Below the pieces are notes generated by a model that saw only the letters and a list, made by a program, of their open reading frames with translations, was not told the origin of the DNA and did no database searches. The translations under genes and the position numbers were made by a program. Positions 53,870-62,734 of a stretch of 64,000 nt of DNA are shown here, one piece after another. Every line of letters begins with the position of its first letter. The stretch's first letter is position 1. The stretch spans positions 1 through 64,000 of the forward strand of contig JBBIUE010000019.1 of assembly GCA_037440405.1 (NCBI GenBank), in the 5' to 3' direction. The DNA comes from JANMGV01 sp037440405 (GTDB taxonomy: Bacteria; Planctomycetota; Planctomycetia; Pirellulales; Pirellulaceae).

Positions 53870-55345
53870 ATGTGTCGTCATATTCCGTACAGCGTGCGAC
53901 TATCGCTGGTCGCATGCTTAACGGTTGTACTTACGCTCAATCCCGCTTTTGCTGGTCGAATCTTGCAGTGCAAGCCGAAGCCTCCCTGCTCGCGCGTATG
54001 TGTTCCGAAAATGGAATGCACTCCTTGCGTGCCTTGCTGCTGTCCAAGCCCCTGCACTACTGCTGCCCCAGATTGTGGTCCCAAGCCCAAGTGCGGCTGT
54101 GACGCGAATCCGGAAGCAGACGCCATCGGCGTTGTTGTCTCGCCAGACAAGGCCGGGACGTCCAGTGCTGAAGATGGTGCCGCGAAGACAGCCCAATCCG
54201 AAGCAACAGCACCATCGGTAGTTCCAGCTAAGCCACTTGTTCCAAGTGTGCCTGCTATCGAGCCTGCCAAGGTAGCTAATGAAGTTCCGAATGTTATTGC
54301 ACCAGCTACAGATAAGGCGCCACAGATCCTTGCTCCGAGCACTTCTGCTCCTCCCGTTGCTGAAACAGCCAAGGATGCCGATCCTGTAATCACCGATGAT
54401 CCCGTTCCGTCCGATGACGATGTGATTGAGGTCTTGAACGAGCCTGCGATCAAGATGGATGACGATGTCGATCCGTCCTCCGTCCCGGAAGATGTCGGCA
54501 CTGACAAGGCAACCGAAAGCGACGATCTCTTCTCGCAGCCGGCTGATACCGAGGAAGCGATGGTCGCCGATGATGAAGTCATGGACTCCGACGACGAAGT
54601 GATGGAAGCTGATGATGACGCGATGGAAGAAGATTCGAAACCCGCGGATTCGGATCTGGATGACTTGTTCGGTACTCCGGAAACCGCGAAGCCTGCCGAC
54701 GAACTCAGCACCGACGATGACTTATTCGGAGATTCCGCCGAGAAAGATGCGAAGCCGATGGACGACGATGACTTATTCGGAGATTCTTCGGACCAGGACG
54801 CGAAGCCAATGGACGACGATACCGACGATTTGTTTGGGATCGACGAAGACGACAAAGCGGTTGAGGATCTCGATATGGACGATGTTGCTCCCGTTGAGGA
54901 TTCGAAAACCGAGACCGAATCCGATCTGTTTGATGACCTCTTCTCGCCTCCCGAGAAGAAGGACAGCACCGAACCTGCGAACAAACCAGCCACCGACACA
55001 TTGGACGATCTTTTCGGCACAGGCGACGGGAAACCCGTGACCTTCAAAATGGTTCCCTCGAAAAACCTAAAGATTGAGGAAGCAATTGCGAAGCCAACTT
55101 TTAACGGAGCGGAACTCCGCGTCTGGCATGACAACACTGGGTTCTTTTCAACAGAAGGAAGATTGGTACAAGTTCTGCTCGGCGAAATTCGCATTCAGAA
55201 GACGAATGGCAATTACTGTACCGTACCGTTGGAACGGTTGAGCGCTTCAGACTTCCGCTACGTCAAGTGGGTTGTACAAGCACTCACGCAACCGTCGAGC
55301 ACAAAGTTCGTTTCGACAAGCAGTTCCGAAGTCGATCAACAATAG
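53870..55345 (+). CDS. Exported acidic-repeat protein with C-terminal SHD1 domain
   Basis: A 491-residue exported protein. The signal peptide (LVACLTVVLTLNPAFA) is followed by a cysteine-rich stretch of about 50 residues (CVPCCCPSPC, CGPKPKCGCD). An Ala/Pro/Val-rich spacer comes next, then a long, very acidic region (about 180-400) with many Asp/Glu and repeated DDLFG or DDLF units (at least six). The last 80 residues match SHD1 (SLA1 homology domain 1): ELRVWHDNTGFFSTEGRLVQ then EIRIQKTNGNYCTVPLERLS (each 20 or less). SHD1 is found in yeast Sla1, where it binds NPFxD endocytic motifs, and is widespread in planctomycetes. The role here is unknown. It overlaps the convergent def gene by ten bases. 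Confidence 0.85.
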   Translation: MCRHIPYSVRLSLVACLTVVLTLNPAFAGRILQCKPKPPCSRVCVPKMECTPCVPCCCPSPCTTAAPDCGPKPKCGCDANPEADAIGVVVSPDKAGTSSAEDGAAKTAQSEATAPSVVPAKPLVPSVPAIEPAKVANEVPNVIAPATDKAPQILAPSTSAPPVAETAKDADPVITDDPVPSDDDVIEVLNEPAIKMDDDVDPSSVPEDVGTDKATESDDLFSQPADTEEAMVADDEVMDSDDEVMEADDDAMEEDSKPADSDLDDLFGTPETAKPADELSTDDDLFGDSAEKDAKPMDDDDLFGDSSDQDAKPMDDDTDDLFGIDEDDKAVEDLDMDDVAPVEDSKTETESDLFDDLFSPPEKKDSTEPANKPATDTLDDLFGTGDGKPVTFKMVPSKNLKIEEAIAKPTFNGAELRVWHDNTGFFSTEGRLVQVLLGEIRIQKTNGNYCTVPLERLSASDFRYVKWVVQALTQPSSTKFVSTSSSEVDQQ

Positions 55346-55935
55346 CGCAGCTCCCAAATTCGCCGTTGATCACTGATCTCTTGCTCGCTGGGAACACTTC
55401 CCAGGCGTTGTCGAGAGGCGAAATCGAGTCGAAACACTTCAAGTTGTGCATCCAGCGATTTCCGGGCTAGCTCGCTAATTCGGTCGATAATGAGGACTCC
55501 GTCCAAATGGTCGGTTTCATGCTGAATGATGCGGGCTTCAAATCCTTCGAGATCGCGTTCGATTTCATTTCCTTGAATATCGTACGCGCTGACATGGATG
55601 GATTTGCTGCGATGCACCGGGATATTGATTCCCGGTAGAGACAAGCATCCCTCCTCGGATTCTGCATTTCCTTTGGCTCGACTGATGACGGGATTAATGA
55701 GAGCGACGGGATTGCCTTCGTCGGGATTGCCCGTGGGATTCATGACGAACAACCGGATGGGAAGGCCAACTTGATTGGCGGCCAGTCCGACCCCTTTGTG
55801 CTCGTACATCAATCGAAACATTTGATCGACAATGGATTTGAGAGCCGCATCGACTCGTTGAATGGGTTTCGATCGGTAGCCCAAGGTTGGGTGCGGGTAA
55901 GTTATCACGGAAAGCTGTGAAGCAGCGGTCGTCAT
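55336..55935 (-). CDS. def: Peptide deformylase
   Basis: A 199-residue deformylase that removes formyl groups from new proteins. The three family motifs are GVGLAANQVG (48-57), EGCLSLPG with metal ligand C97, and QHETDHLDG with H139, E140 and H143. All are intact. The ATG at 55935 has AGGA 8 bases upstream; an ATG at 55983 is less likely. The C-terminus is about 25 residues longer than in E. coli. It is the last of three same-strand genes with FmdB and the site-2 protease. Confidence 0.95.
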   Translation of the reverse strand: MTTAASQLSVITYPHPTLGYRSKPIQRVDAALKSIVDQMFRLMYEHKGVGLAANQVGLPIRLFVMNPTGNPDEGNPVALINPVISRAKGNAESEEGCLSLPGINIPVHRSKSIHVSAYDIQGNEIERDLEGFEARIIQHETDHLDGVLIIDRISELARKSLDAQLEVFRLDFASRQRLGSVPSEQEISDQRRIWELRYC

Positions 55936-55983
55936 GTGGTTTCCTAGAGTTTTGGATGATCGTGGCAAGTTCTGGCTTGCCAC

Positions 55984-56505
55984 TCAATTGTCCGTTTCGA
56001 AGTCGTAGAGTTCCGGATCAACGATCGGAGGATCGATGAGACGTCGAATCCGCTGCTTGGCCGTGCCGGGCCCCAAAAATGAAAGCGGGTCATCACCATC
56101 GAGAGTCTCTCCCAACTCCTCGTCAATGCGATCTGGGTCTTCGCCAGCTTCCATTCGGCTCATGGCTTCGAGCATGCCTCCTTGCGGTTCAACACCGACT
56201 GCTTGGAACATCCGTCTCATCAACTGAGCCATTTGCTTCGGATTGCTTTCATCAACCGATTCGAACTCGCGTTCCATGGTGGACATGACTTGTTCCATCC
56301 GCGATTCGTCGACGTTGGCGAACGGATCCTCTGCGGATGGCTCCTCGTCGCGGAGTCCTCGCGAAATCGCGAAACGGGACATCTTGCGTTCGAGGTTTTT
56401 ATGTCCGCATTTAGGACAGATTGGCTTTTTCTCGCTAATCGAGCGACGAGCAAAGAAGCTATAAATCGTATGGCAAGGAGAACAGTAGTATTCGTAGATG
56501 GGCAT
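55984..56505 (-). CDS. FmdB-type zinc ribbon protein
   Basis: A 173-residue protein. The first 45 residues are the FmdB-like zinc ribbon: MPIYEYYCSPCHTIYSF and ICPKCGHKNLERKMS, with cysteines 8, 11, 30 and 33. The remainder is an acidic, helical tail (VMSTMEREFESVDESNP, MRRMFQAVGVEPQGGML and MSRMEAGEDPDRIDEELGET). This tail looks like the part that follows FmdB domains in other planctomycete and deltaproteobacterial proteins. Its function is unknown. It lies 2 bases after the protease gene and 48 before def. Confidence 0.85.
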   Translation of the reverse strand: MPIYEYYCSPCHTIYSFFARRSISEKKPICPKCGHKNLERKMSRFAISRGLRDEEPSAEDPFANVDESRMEQVMSTMEREFESVDESNPKQMAQLMRRMFQAVGVEPQGGMLEAMSRMEAGEDPDRIDEELGETLDGDDPLSFLGPGTAKQRIRRLIDPPIVDPELYDFETDN

Positions 56506-56507
56506 CG

Positions 56508-57311
56508 TTATGGGTTCGTATCGTCAATTCGTCGAACATCGAGAGCATCGATCGTGCCGGGATCAACTTTTTGAGTTGGTCCGAACGGCTCGGGAGTCCA
56601 AGTATCCCGAGCCAACTGCTCCATTATGGCGGATGTTCGAACTTGAACAAGTTCTGCGAATCCCGCGAAGATCATCAGAAATCCAATGATCGCGATCGTG
56701 TAGGCACCATAAAAAATGCCGAGTCCGATCATAACAAACGAGACATAACGTCCAACGCGGACCGCGTTCTCGGTCGCTCGTAGATACGTCTGTCGGCTCG
56801 CAAGAAAACTGCGAAGGATTCGGCCACCATCCATGGGAAAGGCTGGGATGATATTGAAGACAACCAGTCCCACATTGATCAAAAGAATTTTAGCTAAGAA
56901 AGGGAGCTGCATCGGATTGCCGGTTTCGAAAGTTTCATCCATGCCAACGATGAGCAGAATGACGAAAAGAACAGCCGCAATCACAACGTTCACTGCTGGA
57001 CCCGCAATCGCGATCAGAAACTCGGCAATCGGTTGGCGCGGCATCGATTCAAGGCGAGCCAATCCTCCGATCGGCAAGAGCGTGATGTCACGAGTTCGGA
57101 TTCCGTATTGGCGGGCCATCAACGCATGCCCCAGTTCATGCAGGAACACACATCCGAACACGGCTGCCACCAAAGACAACATCGGCAACGCTTTCGAAAT
57201 GTCACCGAAGGCCTCTTCCGTGTATAGCACATACAATATGAGAAACCAAAAGGTCCAATGAATCCGGACGGCAATCCCGAAGACAGTGCCTATTCGCCAT
57301 GATGGCAGCAT
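56508..57311 (-). CDS. Site-2 protease family (M50) membrane metalloprotease
   Basis: A 267-residue intramembrane zinc protease. The zinc motif HELGH is at 58-62. The second motif, NIIPAFPMDGG at 153-163, supplies the third ligand, D161. Helices are visible around residues 15-35, 45-65, 95-125, 140-160 and 185-225. CBS domains are not present, so it is the short SpoIVFB/Rv2869-like subtype. It would cut membrane-embedded substrates. The substrate is not obvious from its neighbours (FmdB and def). Confidence 0.93.
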   Translation of the reverse strand: MLPSWRIGTVFGIAVRIHWTFWFLILYVLYTEEAFGDISKALPMLSLVAAVFGCVFLHELGHALMARQYGIRTRDITLLPIGGLARLESMPRQPIAEFLIAIAGPAVNVVIAAVLFVILLIVGMDETFETGNPMQLPFLAKILLINVGLVVFNIIPAFPMDGGRILRSFLASRQTYLRATENAVRVGRYVSFVMIGLGIFYGAYTIAIIGFLMIFAGFAELVQVRTSAIMEQLARDTWTPEPFGPTQKVDPGTIDALDVRRIDDTNP

Positions 57312-57556
57312 GAATGCATCTTTCTAGCTTGGCCTAAAGTATCCAAACGGCGCTCTCCCAATAGTTCAAGTGAAGCGTTTTTCGCACATCCAATTGCGAT
57401 ATTGTAGGTAAAAGGGCGCACTCCCGTAAATTCCCGTTGGTTCATCTGGGCAATGTTCGATGGATAACGGACAATCCTGGTGAACTGCGGTTAGTGCTTC
57501 TACACAAGACCGTGTGGAGCGCGATCGATGACCTCCATGAGGAGAAATGGACAGCT

Positions 57557-59902
57557 ATGGAAAAGGTTCTGGCACACGGGACGGAACACTCAATTGCTTC
57601 GGAAACATCGTCACGGCATGATGAACCGATGGAGACGTTTTCTTACAACGATTCCGTGGTTCGCATGTTCGCGTTTGCCACAGTTTTTTGGGGGATCGTG
57701 GCGTTTTTGGTTGGACTCTACGTTGCGCTTCAATTGGTACTGCCACAGTTGAGCTTTCGTTTGCCGTGGCTGACCCTCGGAAGAATTCGACCGCTGCACA
57801 CGAACGCTGCCATCTTCGCTTTTGGTGGGAACGCGATTTTTGCCGGTATCTATTACTCTACGCAACGTTTGTGTAAGACTCGAATGTGGAGCGACCTTCT
57901 CGGCTGGCTGCACTTCTGGGGCTGGCAATTCATTATCGTCGCCGATGCAATCTTTTTGCCACTCGGCATGACGCAAGGCAAAGAGTATGCAGAACCAGAA
58001 TGGCCGATCGATATCGCTATCGCGGTAGTGTGGGTTGTTTTTTTCGGCGTCAATTTTTTCATGACCCTGGTGAAACGCCGAGAGAGGCATATGTACGTCG
58101 CTTTGTGGTTTTACATCGCGACGATCATCACAGTTGCCGTGCTCCATGTTTTCAACAATCTGTGCGTGCCGATTTTCGCCGAGGGTGAGTTCGTCAAGAG
58201 TTACTCGCTCTATGCCGGCGTGCAAGATGCATTCATGCAGTGGTGGTATGGCCACAACGCAGTGGCGTTTTTTCTCACAACTCCGTTTCTTGGGCTGATG
58301 TACTATTTTCTGCCCAAGGCGGCGGATCGACCAGTGTTCTCCTACAAACTGAGCATCGTCCATTTCTGGTCGCTCGTTTTTATGTACATCTGGGCCGGAC
58401 CGCACCACTTGCACTATTCCGCCATGCCGGAATGGGCTTCTACTTTGGGAATGTTGTTCTCTGTCATGTTGTGGATGCCATCCTGGGGCGGCATGATCAA
58501 CGGATTGTTTACGCTTCGAGGTGCCTGGTCGAAAGTTTCGGTCGATCCCGTCCTCAAGTTCTTCGTGGCCGGAATTACCTTCTACGGCATGAGCACCTTC
58601 GAAGGGCCCATGCTGAGTATCAAAAGCGTCAACGCTCTATCGCACAATACGGATTGGACCATCGCCCATGTTCACAGCGGAGCCTTGGGCTGGAATGGTT
58701 TTATCACCTTTGGCATGCTCTATTGGTTAGCCCCTCGTATTTTCCAAACGAATCTTTTCAGCACTCGTTTAGCCACTTGGCATTTCTGGATTTCCACGAT
58801 TGGCTTGCTAGGATATATCATCCCAATCTATGTTGCTGGATTGACCCAGGGCCTGCAGTTGCGAGCATTGGATGAGAATGGTCAGCTTCTCTATCCCGAC
58901 TTTCTGAAGACCGTTCAGACGATTCTCCCCATGTATTGGCTTCGGGTCATCGGTGGATCGCTCTACGTCACCGGAGCGCTACTGATGATCGTCAATTTCG
59001 TGGCCACCTGGATGCGTCGACCTGCGAAATACGAAGTGCCGATTTATTCGGCTCCACGATTGTCGCGAGACTACATGGATCCGGCGCCTCCGAAGAGCGA
59101 TTTAGCAACCGTTGCAGAAGTCGCCAAGTCGATCGATGTCTGGAGCCGATTGACTTGGCACCGACGCTGGGAACGATTGCCGATCCGATTCTCGGTTTTG
59201 GTCTTTGTTGCTGTGGTGGTCGCCTCACTCTTCGAAGTCATCCCGACCTTTTTGATTCGTTCGAACATTCCAACCATTTCGACGGTGAAGCCCTACACGC
59301 CGCTCGAGTTGGCTGGACGGGATATCTATGTCGCGGAAGGTTGTTATGGCTGCCACACGCAAATGGTCAGGCCGATTGTTTCCGAGACCATTCGTTATGG
59401 AGAATATTCGAAGCCCGGCGAATACATCTACGACCATCCCTTTCAATGGGGATCGCGACGGGTGGGACCGGATTTGCACCGCCGAGGCGGTGGTGCTCAA
59501 TCCAATTACTGGCACTATCGGCATTTGATCAATCCGCAGGAAGTCAGCCAAAATTCGATCATGCCAATCTACGAGCACCTAAAATACGACAAGCTCAACT
59601 TTGCAGCGATACCTGAAAGGGTCCGAGCTGCGACGTTTTTGGGAGCGAAATACGATTTCCCCATCGAGGAGTCCGCTGAGGTGGCAAAGCAGCAAGCGCT
59701 CGAAGTGGCTGGAGTCTTGGTCGAGCAAGGTGGGCCCGTGGGCCTTCAGGATACGAAGATGATCGCCCTAATCGCTTACCTTCAGCGGTTGGGGACCGAT
59801 ATCAACCGAACCGAATCAGCAACTCCTGCTCCGTCACCCCAACCGACTGAAGCCGAAGTTGCATCGGCGAATCAAAGCGATTCACTTGCTAAAACGGAGT
59901 AA
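57557..59902 (+). CDS. ccoNO: cbb3 oxidase: fused CcoN-CcoO subunits
   Basis: A 781-residue protein that fuses subunits I and II of the high-affinity cbb3 oxidase. The CcoN part (to about residue 480) has the heme and copper ligands: RPLHTNAAIFAFGGNAIF, WYGHNAVAFFLTTPFLG with the CuB histidine, AGPHHLHYSAMPEWAS, and TDWTIAHVHSGALGWNG. A linker leads into a further helix (RFSVLVFVAVVVASLFEV). The CcoO part follows with TPLELAGRDIYVAEGCYGCH, in which CYGCH is the single c-heme. The oxidase reduces O2 at low concentration. I chose the ATG at 57557, behind GAGGAG. It is followed by ccoQ. Confidence 0.95.
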   Translation: MEKVLAHGTEHSIASETSSRHDEPMETFSYNDSVVRMFAFATVFWGIVAFLVGLYVALQLVLPQLSFRLPWLTLGRIRPLHTNAAIFAFGGNAIFAGIYYSTQRLCKTRMWSDLLGWLHFWGWQFIIVADAIFLPLGMTQGKEYAEPEWPIDIAIAVVWVVFFGVNFFMTLVKRRERHMYVALWFYIATIITVAVLHVFNNLCVPIFAEGEFVKSYSLYAGVQDAFMQWWYGHNAVAFFLTTPFLGLMYYFLPKAADRPVFSYKLSIVHFWSLVFMYIWAGPHHLHYSAMPEWASTLGMLFSVMLWMPSWGGMINGLFTLRGAWSKVSVDPVLKFFVAGITFYGMSTFEGPMLSIKSVNALSHNTDWTIAHVHSGALGWNGFITFGMLYWLAPRIFQTNLFSTRLATWHFWISTIGLLGYIIPIYVAGLTQGLQLRALDENGQLLYPDFLKTVQTILPMYWLRVIGGSLYVTGALLMIVNFVATWMRRPAKYEVPIYSAPRLSRDYMDPAPPKSDLATVAEVAKSIDVWSRLTWHRRWERLPIRFSVLVFVAVVVASLFEVIPTFLIRSNIPTISTVKPYTPLELAGRDIYVAEGCYGCHTQMVRPIVSETIRYGEYSKPGEYIYDHPFQWGSRRVGPDLHRRGGGAQSNYWHYRHLINPQEVSQNSIMPIYEHLKYDKLNFAAIPERVRAATFLGAKYDFPIEESAEVAKQQALEVAGVLVEQGGPVGLQDTKMIALIAYLQRLGTDINRTESATPAPSPQPTEAEVASANQSDSLAKTE

Positions 59903-59907
59903 ACAGC

Positions 59908-60081
59908 ATGATCCGTGACGTTGTTTCCCATCTCGATTATTCGCTCTGTGCTGAGATCGCCCTGGCACTTTTTGTAATTGTCTTCATTGCCGTAGCGATC
60001 CGGACTGCGCTGTACAAACGTTCCGAGACCGAGAGGATGGCCAATCTTCCGCTGGAAGAGACTCAGAAGGAGCTATTCTGA
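59908..60081 (+). CDS. ccoQ: CcoQ-like small membrane subunit
   Basis: A 57-residue protein encoded between ccoNO and ccoP. It has one membrane helix (AEIALALFVIVFIAVAIRTA) and a charged tail (YKRSETERMANLPLEE). This is the position and shape of CcoQ, which stabilises the cbb3 oxidase. It starts five bases after the ccoNO stop, and its TGA overlaps the ccoP ATG in TGATG. Identity rests on context and topology. Confidence 0.85.
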   Translation: MIRDVVSHLDYSLCAEIALALFVIVFIAVAIRTALYKRSETERMANLPLEETQKELF

Positions 60082-60701
60082 TGAACCAAGAGATGGATGC
60101 CCAAATTCTTACTGATCACAGCAACGATGGGATCAAGGAATATGACAACCCGCTACCCGGCTGGTGGACCTGGATTTTCGTAGTGACGATTGTCTTCAGC
60201 GTGTTCTACTTCATTTACTATCATTTCGGCGGTCCCGTCGATCGTACGGTCGCGGCCGAGTATGACGACGAGAAGCGCAATCTGCTGCTGAAGCAGTTCG
60301 GTGAATTGGGAGACCTGACGCCGGACCGTCCTACCTTGGTACGATTCCTGAATGACGAGAAATGGGTCAAGTTCGGTGAGGGGACATACAAGACGCACTG
60401 TCAGTCGTGCCACGGACCGGATGGAGGCGGATCGGTGGGGCCGAACTTGGCTGACTCGCAATGGAAGAATATCCGACATATTGAAGATATCGGTCGCGCG
60501 GTCGCTGAAGGGGCTGGCGGTGCAGCCATGCCTGCTTGGAAGAATCGATTGCATCCCAATGAGGTTGTAATGGTCTCCGCTTACGTTGCATCCTTGCTCG
60601 GTTCGACCCCCACCAACCCCAAGGGCCCCGACGGGGCAGTCAAGATTGAAAGTTGGGACTCGGACATTCAGTCATTAAATCAGTCGGAAGCAGTGGAGTA
60701 A
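60081..60701 (+). CDS. ccoP: cbb3 oxidase subunit III, mono-heme CcoP-like
   Basis: A 206-residue cytochrome c subunit. The N-terminus has the CcoP signature EYDNPLPGWWTWIFVVTIVF with one membrane helix. A soluble part contains one c-heme motif, THCQSCHGPDGGGSVGPNL, and a distant methionine ligand in GGAAMPAWKNRL. Usual CcoP has about 300 residues and two hemes; here I see only one, so the protein is reduced. It would pass electrons from cytochrome c to the CcoO heme. It is translationally coupled to ccoQ. Confidence 0.92.
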   Translation: MNQEMDAQILTDHSNDGIKEYDNPLPGWWTWIFVVTIVFSVFYFIYYHFGGPVDRTVAAEYDDEKRNLLLKQFGELGDLTPDRPTLVRFLNDEKWVKFGEGTYKTHCQSCHGPDGGGSVGPNLADSQWKNIRHIEDIGRAVAEGAGGAAMPAWKNRLHPNEVVMVSAYVASLLGSTPTNPKGPDGAVKIESWDSDIQSLNQSEAVE

Positions 60702-60711
60702 TCGTGTCGCC

Positions 60712-62163
60712 ATGTCTAAGTTCGATGTGGCCAAGCCGCCCGCTCCCACCAGCTCTCGAAACGAGTCAGGAGTCATACTTGAGGCCGAGGAACATGTCCT
60801 GGCGACTTTGGAGAAGGACGGCTCTCGCCGCTGGCTCTACCCTCGACTTGCGACTGGAAAACTTTGGCAAGCCCGCCGGATCATCGCATACTTGCTGATT
60901 GCGGTGTTTGTCTTGGTGCCTCACTTTCGAGTAGGCGGCAAACCTGCGGTACTTCTCGACCTTGCCTCCCGGAAATTCCATATCTTCGGGTTGACGTTCT
61001 TGCCGACGGATACGTTCCTGTTGGCGCTGTTTTTGATCAGCGCCTTGGTGAGCATTCTATTGCTCACGGCAGTCGTCGGTCGTGTGTGGTGTGGATGGGC
61101 ATGTCCTCAAACAGTCTTCATGGAGTTTGTTTTTCGTCCCATCGATCGATTGTTTTATGGAACCAAAGGACGAGGAGGAGTCCCCAAATCGAAGCTTCCT
61201 CTGTGGAAAGGAGCACTTCGATTCCTTGTTTATCTCGTCCTCGCGGCTCTGCTGGCACACACATTTTTGGCCTATTTCATCGGTACCGAGAGGTTGGCAG
61301 TTTGGGTGCGCCAGTCGCCTTGGGAGCACCCCAAGCCGTTTCTTATCATGCTGGTCGCAACCGCAGCCATGATGTTCGATGCCATCTACTTTCGTGAACA
61401 ATTGTGCTTGATCGCTTGTCCTTATGGCCGGTTTCAGTCGGTGATGTTGGATCGGCAGAGTTTGATCGTCGCCTACGATCATCGGCGCGGCGAGCCGCGA
61501 GGGAAAGGGAAATCGTTGCCAGTCGTGGAAACGAAACTTGGCGACTGTGTTGACTGCGGGATGTGTGTGCAGGTCTGTCCAACAGGTATCGACATACGCA
61601 ATGGCTTGCAGATGGAATGCATCAACTGCACCCAGTGCATTGATGCCTGTAACGCTGTCATGTCCAAGCTGCAGCGCCCGCTTGGGCTCATTCGCTATGC
61701 TTCGCAGGCCGGCATCGAAGGCAAATCGAAATCGATCCTACGTCCCAGGTTGTTAGTTTATCCCTTGGTCCTAACCGCTGTGTTCGGGCTTTTCCTGACG
61801 CTGTTAGCGAACCGCATGAATTTTGACGCCAAGCTCTTTCGGAATCGTGGGCAACTGTTTTACGTGAACGAGCTGAAGGACATCGAGAACAGCGTTCGAC
61901 TTGACTTAGTGAATCGCACCGATCAAAAACGAGAATACCAACTGCGTGTCATCTCGCCGGACAACGTCCAGCTCAAGCTTGTTGAGTCCGATCGTCTTGG
62001 ACTGGCCGGTTCCCAGAGTCACATCTTCCCGCTGTTATTGACCGCCCCATACGGTGTCTTTCGAGATGGAACATGCGAAGTGGAACTCGAGCTTCGCGAT
62101 GATCTTGGCGAGCACGTGATTTTGAAGCACCAAATGATCGGGCCAGAAAGTCCGCCCAGGTGA
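60712..62163 (+). CDS. ccoG: CcoG/RdxA/FixG ferredoxin-type oxidase assembly protein
   Basis: A 483-residue membrane protein. Helices surround VVGRVWCGWACPQTVFMEF, the CxxxC copper-linked motif. Two [4Fe-4S] ferredoxin sites follow: GDCVDCGMCVQVCPTG and MECINCTQCIDACNAV. The C-terminal part is a periplasmic Ig-like domain after the last helix. CcoG is involved in copper delivery, as a Cu2+ reductase, to the cbb3 oxidase. It lies ten bases after ccoP. Confidence 0.95.
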   Translation: MSKFDVAKPPAPTSSRNESGVILEAEEHVLATLEKDGSRRWLYPRLATGKLWQARRIIAYLLIAVFVLVPHFRVGGKPAVLLDLASRKFHIFGLTFLPTDTFLLALFLISALVSILLLTAVVGRVWCGWACPQTVFMEFVFRPIDRLFYGTKGRGGVPKSKLPLWKGALRFLVYLVLAALLAHTFLAYFIGTERLAVWVRQSPWEHPKPFLIMLVATAAMMFDAIYFREQLCLIACPYGRFQSVMLDRQSLIVAYDHRRGEPRGKGKSLPVVETKLGDCVDCGMCVQVCPTGIDIRNGLQMECINCTQCIDACNAVMSKLQRPLGLIRYASQAGIEGKSKSILRPRLLVYPLVLTAVFGLFLTLLANRMNFDAKLFRNRGQLFYVNELKDIENSVRLDLVNRTDQKREYQLRVISPDNVQLKLVESDRLGLAGSQSHIFPLLLTAPYGVFRDGTCEVELELRDDLGEHVILKHQMIGPESPPR

Positions 62164-62167
62164 TCGC

Positions 62168-62710
62168 ATGACAAGAGATACAGCAAACACTTGGAGAGTT
62201 CAATCGATGAACCAAGCTCATCTTGAGCGCCGCGCACGTCGATTTTGGGGAGCATTTGTTGTCGGCCTGCTCACCATGAGCGTATCGATGTGGGGGTACG
62301 CAGTCTATCTGGGTGTCACGGACAATGCCACGGCAATCGTCCCTGACTATCATCAGCGAGCATTGGATTGGGATCGATATGCGCGGTCCGTTCAGGCGAG
62401 TCGGGAGCTAGGATGGGTCGTTCAGTTCGTTCCTGGAAAATTGGATCCGCAGGACGTGAAACGAATCATTGAACTGTTCGTTCGCGACTCCGACGGGCAG
62501 CTAGTTCGAGGATGCTCTGGGACGCTCAAGATGTACCACTTGGCTCGGGCCAGTGCTGTCTACGAATGCGAACTCTCTGAAACGGAGCCGGGGACTTATT
62601 CGTCCCGCTTACCAATCGAACGTTCCGGACAATGGCATTGCGAGGTCGAACTTCACCGTGATGCCGAACATTTTCATTGGTCCGAACAGCTCGAGCTTGA
62701 ATTGCGGTAG
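62168..62710 (+). CDS. FixH family protein
   Basis: A 180-residue protein (166 from an alternative ATG at 62210, which has a better GGAGAG ribosome site). One membrane helix is visible (WGAFVVGLLTMSVSMWGYAVY), then NATAIVPDYHQRALDWD, which is the FixH pattern, and a beta-rich outer domain. FixH-type proteins (CcoH) assist assembly of the cbb3 oxidase together with the copper ATPase. It lies five bases after ccoG. Confidence 0.88.
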   Translation: MTRDTANTWRVQSMNQAHLERRARRFWGAFVVGLLTMSVSMWGYAVYLGVTDNATAIVPDYHQRALDWDRYARSVQASRELGWVVQFVPGKLDPQDVKRIIELFVRDSDGQLVRGCSGTLKMYHLARASAVYECELSETEPGTYSSRLPIERSGQWHCEVELHRDAEHFHWSEQLELELR

Positions 62711-62734
62711 CGAGTCGAAGGAAAGGTCTTCGGG

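Noticed and set aside
53878..55194. Long open frame on the minus strand inside the SHD1 gene
   Set aside because: Its Ser-rich product mirrors the Asp/Glu codons of the plus-strand gene, which has a signal peptide, a ribosome site and a known domain. The minus frame has none of these.
57312..57556. Possible FNR-type site before the cbb3 operon
   Set aside because: I searched for TTGAT-N4-ATCAA because cbb3 genes are often under FNR control, but found no acceptable match.
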